NCBI GenBank assembly: GCA_950097015.1
Contig: CATNEN010000032.1
Coordinates: forward strand, 2,642,501 to 2,706,500
Source of the DNA: Macrostomum hystrix
Lineage: Eukaryota > Platyhelminthes > Macrostomidae
DNA length: 64,000 nucleotides
Direction: 5' to 3'
A model generated the notes under the pieces. It saw only the letters and a list, made by a program, of their open reading frames with translations, did no database searches and had not been told where the DNA came from. Position 1 is the first letter of the stretch. The number at the start of each line of letters is the position of its first letter. Of this stretch, positions 11,480 through 28,178 are shown piece by piece. The position numbers and the translations under genes are program-made.

Positions 11480-12405
11480 TAGTGTTAAGTTTTATTTTCA
11501 AATGACAATTGATAAAGCTAGGTATAAAAATGACAAAAAACTCGTCCTTTCAATTTTATTTACCGCGCACACAGCCGAATAATCTGTGTAATAACGTTTT
11601 AATCGAATCAATAGAGAAATCGATATATTAATTTTCTAATAAATACTGTAGTTTGATAGATTGATATGATAGAACGAGCCGACGCTTCTCGTTCGTTATC
11701 AATAAAGACGGATATTTTTATCGGAACAGCAGAATACCAGTCCATGCATGTAAATATAGATAGATTTTCAGATAAAACTGGGTGGCTTGGTTGATTCAAG
11801 TAACAACTTGATTAGACAAGATACGATATTTTAGACAACATGAAAGAGTACACCAATGCGGACAGCGTGTCGCATAAAATGTTATTGTTCGACGATTTGA
11901 CCAAACAGGAAAGAGAATAACAGAACAATATACTGACAACATGCTCGCATGATGCTACTGAAAAATCGGAGTCGTCAGTAGTGCAGGGTGCTTGTGTCCT
12001 TCTGCCCAGTAACAGGAGATAAATATCGGACACATAAATAAGCAGCCTTCAGAGTTTATAAAAAAGTGCAATAAAATATGTAACTTTCATCAGAATGATA
12101 GCAAGATAATGAGAATTGTCGATTCTAATACTCTTACCTCAGTAGAAGGAAATCTTAGTACATAATGTGTGTTTTTCTATATGGAAAACAGAACGACAAA
12201 TAATTCTAATCGATCTAGGCGTAATGAGGTACAGTAAATACAATTCGTATATCAGAGACTGAGAGAGCAAACAAGACAAGACGGCCTGGAAATAAAAAAA
12301 ACAATAGCTAGCTTGGGCTTCAGCATAGTATCGCGATAGATTTTTAGAGCCGTTTTTATGCGTCAAAGATTAGCCATGTAAAAACTGGTTAGGGGGGCAC
12401 TGGAC
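11480..12405. other. intergenic DNA 3' of the ERK gene
   Basis: AT-rich sequence without a recognisable gene or array between the 36-bp minisatellite and the minus-strand ERK stop codon. It presumably contains the ERK 3' UTR. Confidence 0.4.
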
Positions 12406-17512
<5,107 letters not shown>

Positions 17513-19030
17513 GTTACTAAGTTCACAGTACGACACTGTACAAAATTGCGTAAAAAAGTAAATTCTTTATACTACCTACCAACTAAAAATACACTTTAAA
17601 AAGCACATAAGCTGCGAATAAGTAAAATTAAAATTAATAGTTGTTCATTCCTCACTCACAAGGGTTATGCGAAAAAAACTAATGTGACGTTTAAATTTGC
17701 ATCATTTCTGTGTAAAAAAACAAACCACTCAGCGATTAGAATCGAAAGGAGCAGTATGCACGTTTTAATGTTTAAATGAAGACTAAATAAAGTTTTAATC
17801 AACTTATCAGCATGATTTTTAATTTTTTCTATTTTTTACCTAAGAAAACAGTTGACAACAAAAGCGTCCAGAGCCAAAGCGTGCAGAGATAAAATTGTGA
17901 GTAAATATTAACTAGATGCTGATGCAAGCTATATTATGATTTACAAAATCCATGAAATTTCAGAAGGAATCGTTTAGTTCATTTATTCACGTTATTGACT
18001 GCCAAATTTACATGACAATTGTTTTTGTTTGAGTGGATTTGTAATGGTCCAGAGCCAAAATCTTAGATATTTACTATAAATCTGTAATTCAAGCTCCCTA
18101 GAATAATGCTACCGAAAATAATTTAGATCCCAAATTCAAGTTCGAAAACCGGAATCATTGTGTTGCCGATAAAACGAAAAACGATGCGCAATTTAAAAAT
18201 AATTCACAAAGGATCTGCAGGATATAAAAAGATATGCCACGTGCAGAATTATTAGGTGTAAAAATCTGCGCTTCAGCACGAATCAGGACTTATTTGTTCA
18301 GTTCAAAGAGTTCAAAATAGTCCATCGATCAATAAATTAATTAATGTCAAGTTCAATCGAGAAATCAAACTTAAAAGTATCGGTCTATTGTTTTGCTGAA
18401 TAATTCTGTCTAGCATAATAGTTCTAAGGAATGGATGATTTTTACTAAATTGAATATATCCCAAAGCATTTCTGTAACTCTGCCATTCGGTTTGAACCGT
18501 GACCATGCATAATAATTTGATTTGAAAATGATATTGCATATAAGCTGGCTGGGACTATAAGGTGGAGAATTGTGAATCGCCAACAACAATTCTGCTTTCA
18601 TACTCGTGATAGACTTTTTATCGCTAAAATCGATTGTGTTAATAGAATGGAATCCGTTAATAGCAAAATTTCATCAAGTTTAAGCAGCTTCCCAGTTTTT
18701 CCTTTAGAGTATTTTCTTACCCGATATCTTGCGATCATGGGAACCAATCAGTTGTCTGCAACCGAATCCACACAGCATCCAATGACGAAGCGCTTATCAA
18801 TATCTTACCAAAGGACCAATTCATCAATGACTGGAGGCCTGTTATGGTCTGAGCGCGGACCTTCTCTAATCCCTAAACACCAGCTTCCATTTCATCCAAG
18901 TTTTAGTCAAAGAAAAATTTCTGCTTTTTAATGATTTCAGTGGCAACAACTTAGTACACGACCGAGGTACGTTAGTACTCTTGGGTTTGTATTTATTTGC
19001 ATTTGGTAAATGCGCATTTTTAATTATATA
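17513..19030. other. divergent ERK/innexin intergenic region, ERK side
   Basis: Contains the 5' flank of ERK. A pyrimidine-rich acceptor-like TTTTGTACAG lies on the minus strand 31 bp before the ERK start codon, suggesting a 5' UTR intron or trans-splice site. The rest is AT-rich without a recognisable gene. An open frame at 18572-18931 has no recognised similarity. Confidence 0.4.
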
Positions 19031-21087
19031 GTCAAGTAATGACCGTTCTAATGTATCCCAGTCAAGTAATGACCGTTCTAATGTATCCCAGTCAAGTAAT
19101 GACCAATCTTAAATATCCCAGTCAAGTAATGACCAATCTTAAATATCCCAGTCAAGTAATGACCAATCTTAAATATCCCAGTCAAGTAATGACCAATCTT
19201 AAATATCCCAGTCAAGTAATGACCAATCTTAAATATCCCAGTCAAGTAATGACCAATCTTAAATATCCCAGTCAAGTAATGACCAATCTTAAATATCCCA
19301 GTCTAGTAATGACCAATCTTAAATATCTCAGTCAAGTAATGACCAATCTTAAATATCCCAGTCAAGTAATGACCAATCTTAAATATCTCAGTCAAGTAAT
19401 GACCAATCTTAAATATCCCAGTCAAGTAATGACCAATCTTAAATATCTCAGTCAAGTAATGACCAATCTTAAATATCCCAGTCAAGTAATGACCAATCTT
19501 AAATATCCCAGTCAAGCGCAGTGACCAATCTTAAATATCTCAGTCAAGTAATGACCAATCTTAAATATCCCAGTCAAGTAATGACCAATCTTAAATATCC
19601 CAGTCAAGTAATGACCAATCTTAAATATCCCAGTCAAGTAATGACCAATCTTAAATATCCCAGTCTAGTAATGACCAATCTTAAATATCCCAGTCAAGTA
19701 ATGACCAATCTTAAATATCTCAGTCAAGTAATGACCAATCTTAAATATCTCAGTCAAGTAATGACCAATCTTAAATATCTCCGTCAAGTAATGACCAATC
19801 TTAAATATCCCAGTCTAGTAATGACCAATCTTAAATATCTCAGTCAAGTAATGACCAATCTTAAATATCCCAGTCTAGTAATGACCAATCTTAAATATCT
19901 CAGTCAAGTAATGACCAATCTTAAATATCTCAGTCAAGTAATGACCAATCTTAAATATCCCAGTCAAGTAATGACCAATCTTAAATATCCCAGTCAAGTA
20001 ATGACCAATCTTAAATATCCCAGTCAAGTAATGACCAATCTTAAATATCTCAGTCAAGTAATGACCAATCTTAAATATCCCAGTCAAGTAATGACCAATC
20101 TTAAATATCCCAGTCAAGTAATGACCAATCTTAAATATCCCAGTCAAGTAATGACCAATCTTAAATATCCCAGTCAAGTAATGACCAATCTTAAATATCT
20201 CAGTCAAGTAATGACCAATCTTAAATATCTCCGTCAAGTAATGACCAATCTTAAATATCCCAGTCAAGTAATGACCAATCTTAAATATCCCAGTCAAGTA
20301 ATGACCAATCTTAAATATCCCAGTCTAGTAATGACCAATCTTAAATATCTCAGTCAAGTAATGACCAATCTTAAATATCTCAGTCAAGTAATGACCAATC
20401 TTAAATATCTCAGTCAAGTAATGACCAATCTTAAATATCCCAGTCAAGTAATGACCAATCTTAAATATCCCAGTCAAGTAATGACCAATCTTAAATATCC
20501 CAGTCAAGCGCAGTGACCAATCTTAAATATCCCAGTCAAGTAATGACCAATCTTAAATATCCCAGTCAAGTAATGACCAATCTTAAATATCCCAGTCAAG
20601 TAATGACCAATCTTAAATATCCCAGTCAAGTAATGACCAATCTTAAATATCCCAGTCTAGTAATGACCAATCTTAAATATCCCAGTCAAGCGCAGTGACC
20701 AATCTTAAATATCCCAGTCAAGTAATGACCAATCTTAAATATCCCAGTCAAGTAATGACCAATCTTAAATATCCCAGTCAAGTAATGACCAATCTTAAAT
20801 ATCCCAGTCAAGCGCAGTGACCAATCTTAAATATCCCAGTCAAGTAATGACCAATCTTAAATATCCCAGTCAAGTAATGACCAATCTTAAATATCCCAGT
20901 CAAGTAATGACCAATCTTAAATATCCCAGTCAAGTAATGACCAATCTTAAGTATCCCAGTCTAGTAATGACCATTCTTAAATATCTCAGTCAAGTAATGA
21001 CCAATCTTAAATATCCCAGTCAAGTAATGACCAATCTTAAGTATCCCAGTCAAGTAATGACCAATCTTAAGTATCCCAGTCAAGTAT
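19031..21087. repeat. 30-bp minisatellite upstream of innexin
   Basis: About 68 copies of a 30-bp unit containing AGTAATGACCAATCTTAAAT. The first two units differ (GACCGTTCTAATG). Four units carry CGCAG in place of TAA (near 19517, 20509, 20691, 20813), making them 32 bp. The array ends 66 bp before the innexin start codon. Each unit contains one CCAAT word. Confidence 0.96.
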
Positions 21088-21153
21088 TACCAGTTTTAAA
21101 GTCTGACATAAGAGTTTTTGACTTCTAAACAACCCATCTCCCCCTGCTCAGCA

Positions 21154-24100
21154 ATGAATTTCGACTTGCTGCTCAAAGCCAACCAGTTCCGTGTCAGCAT
21201 TGGTCATCACGCATCAGCTGAAGACTTCATCGACGTTCTAAATTACTTAATCACTCCCGCTATACTCATCCTATTGGCCAGCATCTCAGCTTCCAGGCAG
21301 TACCTGTTCACTCCGATTCAATGCTGGAGCCTGCTGGAACTCGACTCGCAACGCATGGAGTACATTGAGAACCTGTGCTGGGTGGACAATATGTACTTTT
21401 GGCCCTTGGACGAGACCCTGCCGAAGGGCAACGAGAAACAACGAGAAGAGAGGACAATATGTAAGCCTCTAAGCCTGTGATTATGAGCTAGATTTCATTC
21501 CGCTGACTCCTGAGAACACAGCTGTGTACACCTGCCCTGACTTTCTCATCGTCAGGCAGTGCAAACTTTTACTGTGCCTTGGAGGTTGGCCCTTAAGGTC
21601 GTAAATTGCACGACAAGCCCCCAAGCCTTCTCTCCGCGGCTGCGCCCCAAATTGACCTCGCCGCAGAATCGAGCTCAGTGACCTTGGTGCGAGAGGCAAA
21701 CGCGTTAAACGCTCTGCCACTAACCCCCATTATTCCAAGCATAGTCTATGGTCTTTCATATAGAAGAATTTTTGCCTCTCGAACGCCACTGCCAAAATAG
21801 TTTGCTATCTCAAAACGACAAAAAGTTTTAACTAAATAACTCGGCCCTTCTTATTCAGTGTAGCATCGGCCTCGTCAAATACGAGAGTTCTGCGACCAAA
21901 GTTTCTGTCTTCTGTGATCAAAGAATTATGCAATAGTCTTAGAAATGTAAGGAGGTTTGGTATATATGATAAAAGCAATTTGATTATGCCTGCTAGCGGG
22001 CTAACGTAATAATGTCTGTGCTTGAAGTCGAGTTGTATACGTTTATAGACGCCAGTGCAAATGCGCATAATACCATTACAAGTAACTAATTACCAATAAA
22101 CATAGGAGCTTTGTGTAGTTCGGTAAAACAAAAAATAGCGCAAAATGAGGATAAGTAAATAGAAGTTTGCACACAATGCTAATGAAAAATATGCCTTTGT
22201 TTCTACACAAACCTTGTAACCATGCACGCCAGATCATTCCATTGAGTCACACCTGGTCATCCAGATAGTCCACATGGTCATCCAGATTGAGTCACACCTG
22301 GTCATCCAGATTGAGTCACACCTGGTCATCCAGATTGAGTCACACCTGGTCATCCAGATTGAGTCACACCTGGTCATCCAGATTGAGTCACACCTGGTCA
22401 TCCAGATTGAGTCACACCTGGTCATCCAGATTGAGTCACACCTGGTCATTCAATTGAGTCACACTTGGTCACCAGATTGAGTCACACCTGGTCATCCAGA
22501 TTGAGTCACACCTGGTCATCCAGATTGAGTCACACCTGGTCATCCAGATTGAGTCACACCTGGTCATCCAGAGAGTCCACATGGTCATCCAGATTGAGTC
22601 ACACCTGGTCATCCAGATTGAGTCACACCTGGTCATCCAGATTGAGTCACACCTGATCATCCAGATTGAGTCATACCTGGTCATCCAGATTGAGTCACAC
22701 CTGGTCATCCAGATTGAGTCACACCTGGTCATCCAGATTGAGTCACACCTGGTCATTCAATTGAGTCACACCTGGTCATCCAGATTGAGTCACACCTGGT
22801 CATTCAATTGAGTCACACCTGGTCATCCAGATTGAGTCACACCTGGTCATCCAGATTGAGTCACACCTGGTCATCCAGATTGAGTCACACCTGGTCATCC
22901 AGATTGAGTCACACCTGGTCATCCAGATTGAGTCACACCTGGTCATCCAGATTATCCAATACACGACATTCCATGACGACTCCGCACTCCAAATGTTGCA
23001 GACTACTACCAATGGGTGCCGTTCGTGCTCACACTGCAGGCAATGATGTTCTACCTGCCCAGGCTGTGCTGGCTCAGCCTCAGCGATCGCATTGGAGCAG
23101 CCAGCCTGGCAGACACAATGCGGTTCTCATTGGCTGCTGCCACCAGTCTGGATCAGGACAGGCGGCAGAGACTAATAGCCTATTTGGCTGAGCACATTCA
23201 CAAGCTGATGCGCCATGCTCAGCCACCAAAGACGGCTCATCGCTACGACCGGTGGCTGCCGTGTTGCCTGCTGTCTAGGAGGACCGGATTCGCATTGGTG
23301 TCCGCTTACCTGCTGATTAAGCTGCTCTATGTCAGCGTGGCGCTGCTGCAGCTGGCACTGATGCAGCGGCTGCTTGGCCTGAGCGAGTCCAGTTACTGGG
23401 GCGCTGGCCTTCTGCTCAGCCTGCTCACAGGGAGAACCTGGGAAACCAGCGGCATCTTTCCCAGGGTTGCCAGGTGGGAAATTGAGACTGTCAGGCTGTC
23501 AGTGTTGCAGTGTGGCTGACAAGCCTTCAAAAAGACTCTTGTAGTTGGACAGGGAAAGGCGATTGTGGTAATCATACGAGTATTAATAATAATTGCAGGG
23601 AGGTTGCGGGCAATGGCACATCATTTGGTGACACTATAGACCAGCAGCCAGCGAGGAGGCAATTCTGCCGATTTCGCTGAGTCCTAAGCACACACACACA
23701 CAGGTGTGTACATCTGCCCTGACATTCTCATCTACAGGCACTGTACACTCTCACTGTGCCTTGGAGGTTGGCCCTCAAGGGCGTGACAAGCCTCCAAGCC
23801 TTCTCTCGGCGGATGCGCCCAAAATGAATGTGGCCTCGACGCGGAATCGAGCTCAGGGACCTTGGTGCGAGAGGCAAACGCGATAACCACTCGCACGATT
23901 CATAATTATACTTCTGTTTGCCTGCAGATGAAGATAAGAAATTAACTCCGGTGATGCTTCGAGAGTAGTATAAAATAATAATTCGGTGGGTGGTCCGCGT
24001 TCCCCTGCCTAACACAGGTGTGATTTCTACGCCGATCTAGTTGGCAGCCAGACCAAATTCACCGTCCAATGCGTCCTGCCCAACAATATGCTGAATGAGA

Positions 24101-24597
24101 AGATGTACATCTTCCTCTGGTTCTGGGTGTGCGCCTTGGCCTTGCTAACCTCTGTGTCCTGCCTCAGCTGGGCGATTTCGTCGCTTCTGCCATCGTCGCG
24201 CCGCGCCCTGTTGAAGAAGTACCTTCGAGTTGGTGGCGCGCCGCCTCAGCCGGGCGACAAGTCCGCGGCCCGGCGATTCCTGCGCGGCTTCCTTCGTCAG
24301 GACGGAGTCTTCCTGCTGCGCATGATCGGCCGCTGCGCCGGCGACCTGCTGGCAGCCGACGTCACTCGCGAAGTCTGCCGTCGGTATCGGGACAGTCAGG
24401 TTTTAGCGGCGCAGGCCTGGGAGCACTTGACGATGCCTATGACGACGGCTGCGTCGGCGGCAGCTCCGCTGACTAGCGCGACGCTGAAGCTGGCGCAGCG
24501 AAGGCTGTCTGCTGGTCGAGCCGGTCATGGCAGCAGCGGGGATGCGGCTTGTGGAGGCGACTGCGAGTTAGACGATGAAGAAACCACCTACGTGTGA
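21154..24597 (+). CDS. innexin (gap-junction channel protein)
   Basis: Exons 21154-21460, 23002-23473, 24018-24597; GT-AG introns, frames join exactly, 452 aa, within the usual innexin size range. The start ATG follows an acceptor-like CTGCTCAG at 21151. Signatures: FIDVLNY then TM1; first extracellular loop with C57 and C75 (PIQCW and LCWVDNMYF); the hallmark YYQWVPF at the start of TM2 (104-110); TM3 around SAYLLIKLLYVSVALLQLAL; GRTWETSGIFPRV; second loop with C261 and C278 (RCDF and TVQCVLPNNMLNEK); TM4 MYIFLWFWVCAL; cytoplasmic tail. The protein ends ETTYV, which fits a class I PDZ-binding motif. Innexins form hexameric or octameric hemichannels and gap junctions in the plasma membrane of invertebrates. 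Both introns hold a minus-strand SINE, and intron 1 also holds a 24-bp minisatellite rich in TGAGTCA. Which innexin paralogue this is cannot be told. Confidence 0.95.
21523..21727 (-). mobile_element. tRNA-derived SINE (family B) in innexin intron 1
   Basis: On the minus strand: TTAGTGGCAGAGCG (A-box-like), then TTTGCCTCTCGCACCAAGG and GAGCTCGATTC (B-box-like, close to GGTTCGANTCC). The body continues to TGTACACA at the left end. The same element lies at 23705-23898. Identity between the two copies is high but with indels. Confidence 0.75.
22243..22962. repeat. 24-bp minisatellite in innexin intron 1, one AP-1 site per unit
   Basis: About 29 units, consensus containing CAGATTGAGTCACACCTGG. 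Nearly every unit has TGAGTCA (about 28 counted) and CACCTG. A few units are shortened to CAATTGAGTCA or changed to AGTCCACATGG. It ends about 40 bp before the exon 2 acceptor. Confidence 0.95.
23705..23898 (-). mobile_element. tRNA-derived SINE (family B) in innexin intron 2
   Basis: Second copy of the 21523-21727 element, same orientation, with GAGTGGTTATCGCG and GAGCTCGATTCCGCG on the minus strand. A short CA run (23690-23703) abuts its 3' end, consistent with a SINE tail. Confidence 0.75.
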
Positions 24598-24614
24598 CCT
24601 GAGCTAAGCTGTAT

Positions 24615-26145
24615 CTTGAGTCCTTGAGAATTCAGTCTAGATTATGACCGAATCCTTGAGAAATCGGCCTATAGATTATGACCGAATCCTTGAGAAATCG
24701 GCCTATAGATTATGACCGAATCCTTGAGAAATCGGCCTATAGATTATGACCAAATCCTTGAGAAATCAGCCTATAGATTAAGACCGAATCCTTGAGAAAT
24801 CGGCCTATAGATTATGACTGAATCCTTGAGAAATCAGCCTATAGATTATGACCGAATCCTTGAGAAATCGGCCTATAGATTATGACTGAATCCTTGAGAA
24901 ATCAGCCTATAGATTATGACCGAATCCTTGAGAAATCGGCCTATAGATTATGACCGAATCCTTGAGAAATCGGCCTATAGATTATGACCGAATCCTTGAG
25001 AAATCAGCCTATAGATTATGACCGAATCCTTGAGAAATCAGCCTATAGATTATGACCGAATCCTTGAGAAATCAGCCTATAGATTATGACCGAATCCTTG
25101 AGAAATCAGCCTATAGATTATGACCGAATCCTTGAGAAATCAGCCTATAGATTATGACTGAATCCTTGAGAAATCAGCCTATAGATTATGACCGAATCCT
25201 TGAGAAATCGGCCTATAGATTATGACCGAATCCTTGAGAAATCGGCCTATAGATTATGACCGAATCCTTGAGAAATCAGCCTATAGATTATGACCGAATC
25301 CTTGAGAAATCGGCCTATAGATTATGACCGAATCCTTGAGAAATCAGCCTGTAGATTATGACCGAATCCTTGAGAAATCAGCCTATAGATTATGGCCGAA
25401 TCCTTGAGAAATCAGCCTATAGATTATGACCGAATCCTTGAGAAATCGGCCTATAGATTATGACCGAATCCTTGAGAAATCGGCCTATAGATTATGACCG
25501 AATCCTTGAGAAATCAGCCTATAGATTATGGCCGAATCCTAGAGAAATCGGCCTATAGATTATGACCGAATCCTTGAGAAATCAGCCTATAGATTATGAC
25601 CGAATCCTTGAGAAATCAGCCTATAGATTATGACCGAATCCTTGAGAAATCAGCCTATAGATTATGACCGAATCCTTGAGAAATCAGCCTATAGATTATG
25701 ATCGAATCCTTGAGAAATCAGCCTATAGATTATGACCGAATCCTTGAGAAATTAGTGTAGATTATGACCAAATCCTTGAGAAATCTGTCTAGATTATGGC
25801 CGAATCCTAGAGAAATCAGCCTAGATTATGGCCGAATCCTAGAGAAATCAGCCTAGATTATGGCCGAATCCTAGAGAAATCAGCCTAGATTATGACCGAA
25901 TCCTAGAGAAATCAGCCTAGATTATGGCCGAATCCTAGAGAAATCAGCCTAGATTATGGCCGAATCCTAGAGAAATCAGCCTAGATTATGGCCGAATCCT
26001 TGAGAAATCTGTCTAGATTATTACTGACTCCTTGAGAAATCGGCCTATAGATTATGACCGAATCCTTGAGAAATTGGTGTAGATTATGACCAAATCCTTG
26101 AGAAATCAGTCTAGATTATTACTGACTCCTTGAGAAATCGGACTA
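24615..26145. repeat. 34-bp minisatellite 3' of the innexin stop codon
   Basis: About 45 units containing GACCGAATCCTTGAGAAATC. A G/A variant (CGGCC or CAGCC) alternates irregularly. The last 350 bp change to a 32-bp subtype with GGCCGAATCCTAGAG, lacking the TATAG. It starts within 20 bp of the stop codon, so it probably lies in the 3' UTR or immediate flank. Confidence 0.95.
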
Positions 26146-27295
26146 GATTATGAAGGTTTTTGTTTCAATCTTTGTGGAATCGGTAGAATATGGAGAATAT
26201 GGAAAAATGTTTAGTGCTGTTGTGTTTTTTTTTATAGCCACATTCTCTTTTGCTACTATGAGCAGCAGTCTGCAGAGTGGATGGCAAATATGTTAGTAAA
26301 AGCATGTCGACTTTCAGATCCAGTTACGCTCACACGGTAGCAATGAAATTTTGACAGCGATTGCATGCAAGTACTCAAGGCTAGTCTAAGATTTTCTCGC
26401 TAGTGAATATATTAACAAAGCGAATCGTGAGTTAAGTTTCAATTCAACACAGATAAAGGCTGACATTTAATGCCATGCTAGCATGATGCGTATAACTAAC
26501 TACCCTTCGCTTCATGGGAGCTACAAGACTGATAATTCTAGTTGCCGAGGTGGAGACTTGTCATCCACTCATCCCCCACACAAAAAAACTTAGTCTAAAC
26601 CTGAACAAATCAGCGTACAGTCGATACTGTAAGTACATTGCCTTCCAACCTTATTGTACACCTTTTTTCTAATCTAAAGACTTTCTGTCTATTTCTTTCT
26701 CACCCAGCAGGTGAGACACAGCGCGAGCAAGCCTCAGTCTGCTATGAGTGTACAAATTGATAATGTACAATATATGGTATATGACACCGCATGGCTTGCG
26801 AAAATCAACGCCCTTTGAGTGAAGCTATAAAAATATATTCATTATAAAGCAGCCAGTTTTGTTCCAAGAAGAAAAAAAAGTATATTATTGTTTGCTGCTT
26901 TTAACCCGCAAGTTTAAACCGGTAAGTTGTTGTTTTATAAGTACGGCATCTACTTTTGCTACTCGGAAAAAAACCCAACTGAAAAGCGGCTCATTTGAAG
27001 TCGGGAAAAAATCCACTTTTATTTTGCGGGATGTAATGCATGTAAATCCCGTAGCCATGTGTCTGGATATGTCTATGGTAAAAGTAGAAATGTACCGATT
27101 GTTATAAATGAGAAATATAAGCTACGAAAAACTATTAAATTTCATCGAGCGGGCTTTTGAAGCCGTTTCCCGCCGGGAGTTTGGCTTCGAACGTACGAGT
27201 AAAGGACTATTTTATTTTAAACACGTAATGTAATAACTAAGTTATCTATAACAGTTGAGCTTTTATCATCGTCCATTAGGTCGACCGAATACAAT
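26146..27295. other. intergenic, no gene recognised
   Basis: Mixed-composition DNA with no convincing exon. A short inverted repeat GAAGCC...GGCTTC lies near 27159-27189. No array or element was recognised. Confidence 0.4.
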
Positions 27296-28178
27296 CAGGG
27301 GTAGGCAAACTTATTTGCTGGCGGGCCAAAGAGAGAACCTAAAAGACGACAGCGGGCCGCATTGACTGTATAAATATGAGATAGGGGAGAGATGAGACAC
27401 GGGAGAGATGAGACACGGGAGAGATTAGACACAGGAGAGATAAGACACGGGAGAGATAAGACACGGGAGAGATGAGACACAGGAGAGATAAGACACGGGA
27501 GAGATGAGACACAGGAGAGATTAGACACGGGAGAGATGAGATACGGGAGAGATGAGACACGGGAGAGATGAGACACGGGAGAGATAAGACACGGGAGAGA
27601 TGAGACACAGGAGAGATTAGACACAGGAGAGATTAGACACGGGAGAGATGAGACACGGGAGAGATTAGACACGGGAGAGATAAGACACGGGAGAGATGAG
27701 ACACGGGAGAGATGAGACACGGGAGAGATAAGACACGGGAGAGATGAGACACGGGAGAGATTAGACACGGGAGAGATAAGACACGGGAGAGATGAGACAC
27801 GGGAGAGATTAGACACAGGAGAGATTAGACACGGGAGAGATGAGACACGGGAGAGATTAGACACGGGAGAGATAAGACACGGGAGAGATGAGACACGGGA
27901 GAGATTAGACACAGGAGAGATTAGACACGGGAGAGATGAGACACGGGAGAGATAAGACACGGGAGAGATAAGACAGGGGAGAGATTAGACACAGGAGAGA
28001 TGAGACACGGGAGAGATAAGACACGGGAGAGATGAGACACAGGAGAGATGAGACACGGGAGAGATAAGACACGAGAGAGATGAAACAGGGCACTGTAAAT
28101 GTCAGAAGGGGCAACGGGCAGGTTTTGGGAGCTTCGAGGGCCGCATCTGGCCCGTAGGCCGGAGTTTGCCGACCCCTG
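27296..28178. mobile_element. hAT-like MITE with internal minisatellite, copy 1
   Basis: Begins CAGGGGTAGGCAAACT and ends AGTTTGCCGACCCCTG, giving 16-bp terminal inverted repeats with one mismatch, of the type seen in hAT elements. The arms hold GCGGGCC words. Between the arms lies an 18-bp array (27375-28085). No clean 8-bp target duplication is visible (AATACAAT left, GAAGCATG right). It has no transposase, so it is non-autonomous. The left arm is nearly identical to that of the copy at 57886. Confidence 0.85.
27375..28085. repeat. 18-bp minisatellite inside MITE copy 1
   Basis: About 39 units of GAGAGATGAGACACGGGA with TTAG/ATAAG/ATGAG and CGGG/CAGG variants. The minus strand is stop-free and produces spurious S/L/P-rich frames. 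Confidence 0.95.

Noticed and set aside
10185-11582. Long open frames on both strands (up to 438 codons) over the 36-bp array, encoding 12-residue repeats
   Set aside because: The unit is a multiple of 3 and free of stops in all frames; unit variants are freely nonsynonymous and no splice or start structure supports translation.
19039-20516. Open frames with MTNLKYPSQV repeats
   Set aside because: Product of the 30-bp array; frame is broken by 2-bp units and both strands are open.
21832-22068. Minus-strand frame with DEADATLNKKG-like words in innexin intron 1
   Set aside because: Short, no domain recognised, lies within an intron and has no other supporting exon.
26859-27107. 82-codon open frame upstream of MITE 1
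   Set aside because: No recognisable similarity, lysine/valine-rich AT-derived composition, and no splice context.
27150-27195. Terminator-like hairpin GAAGCC..GGCTTC
   Set aside because: Bacterial-type terminators are not relevant in a eukaryotic genome, and no transcript end is indicated.
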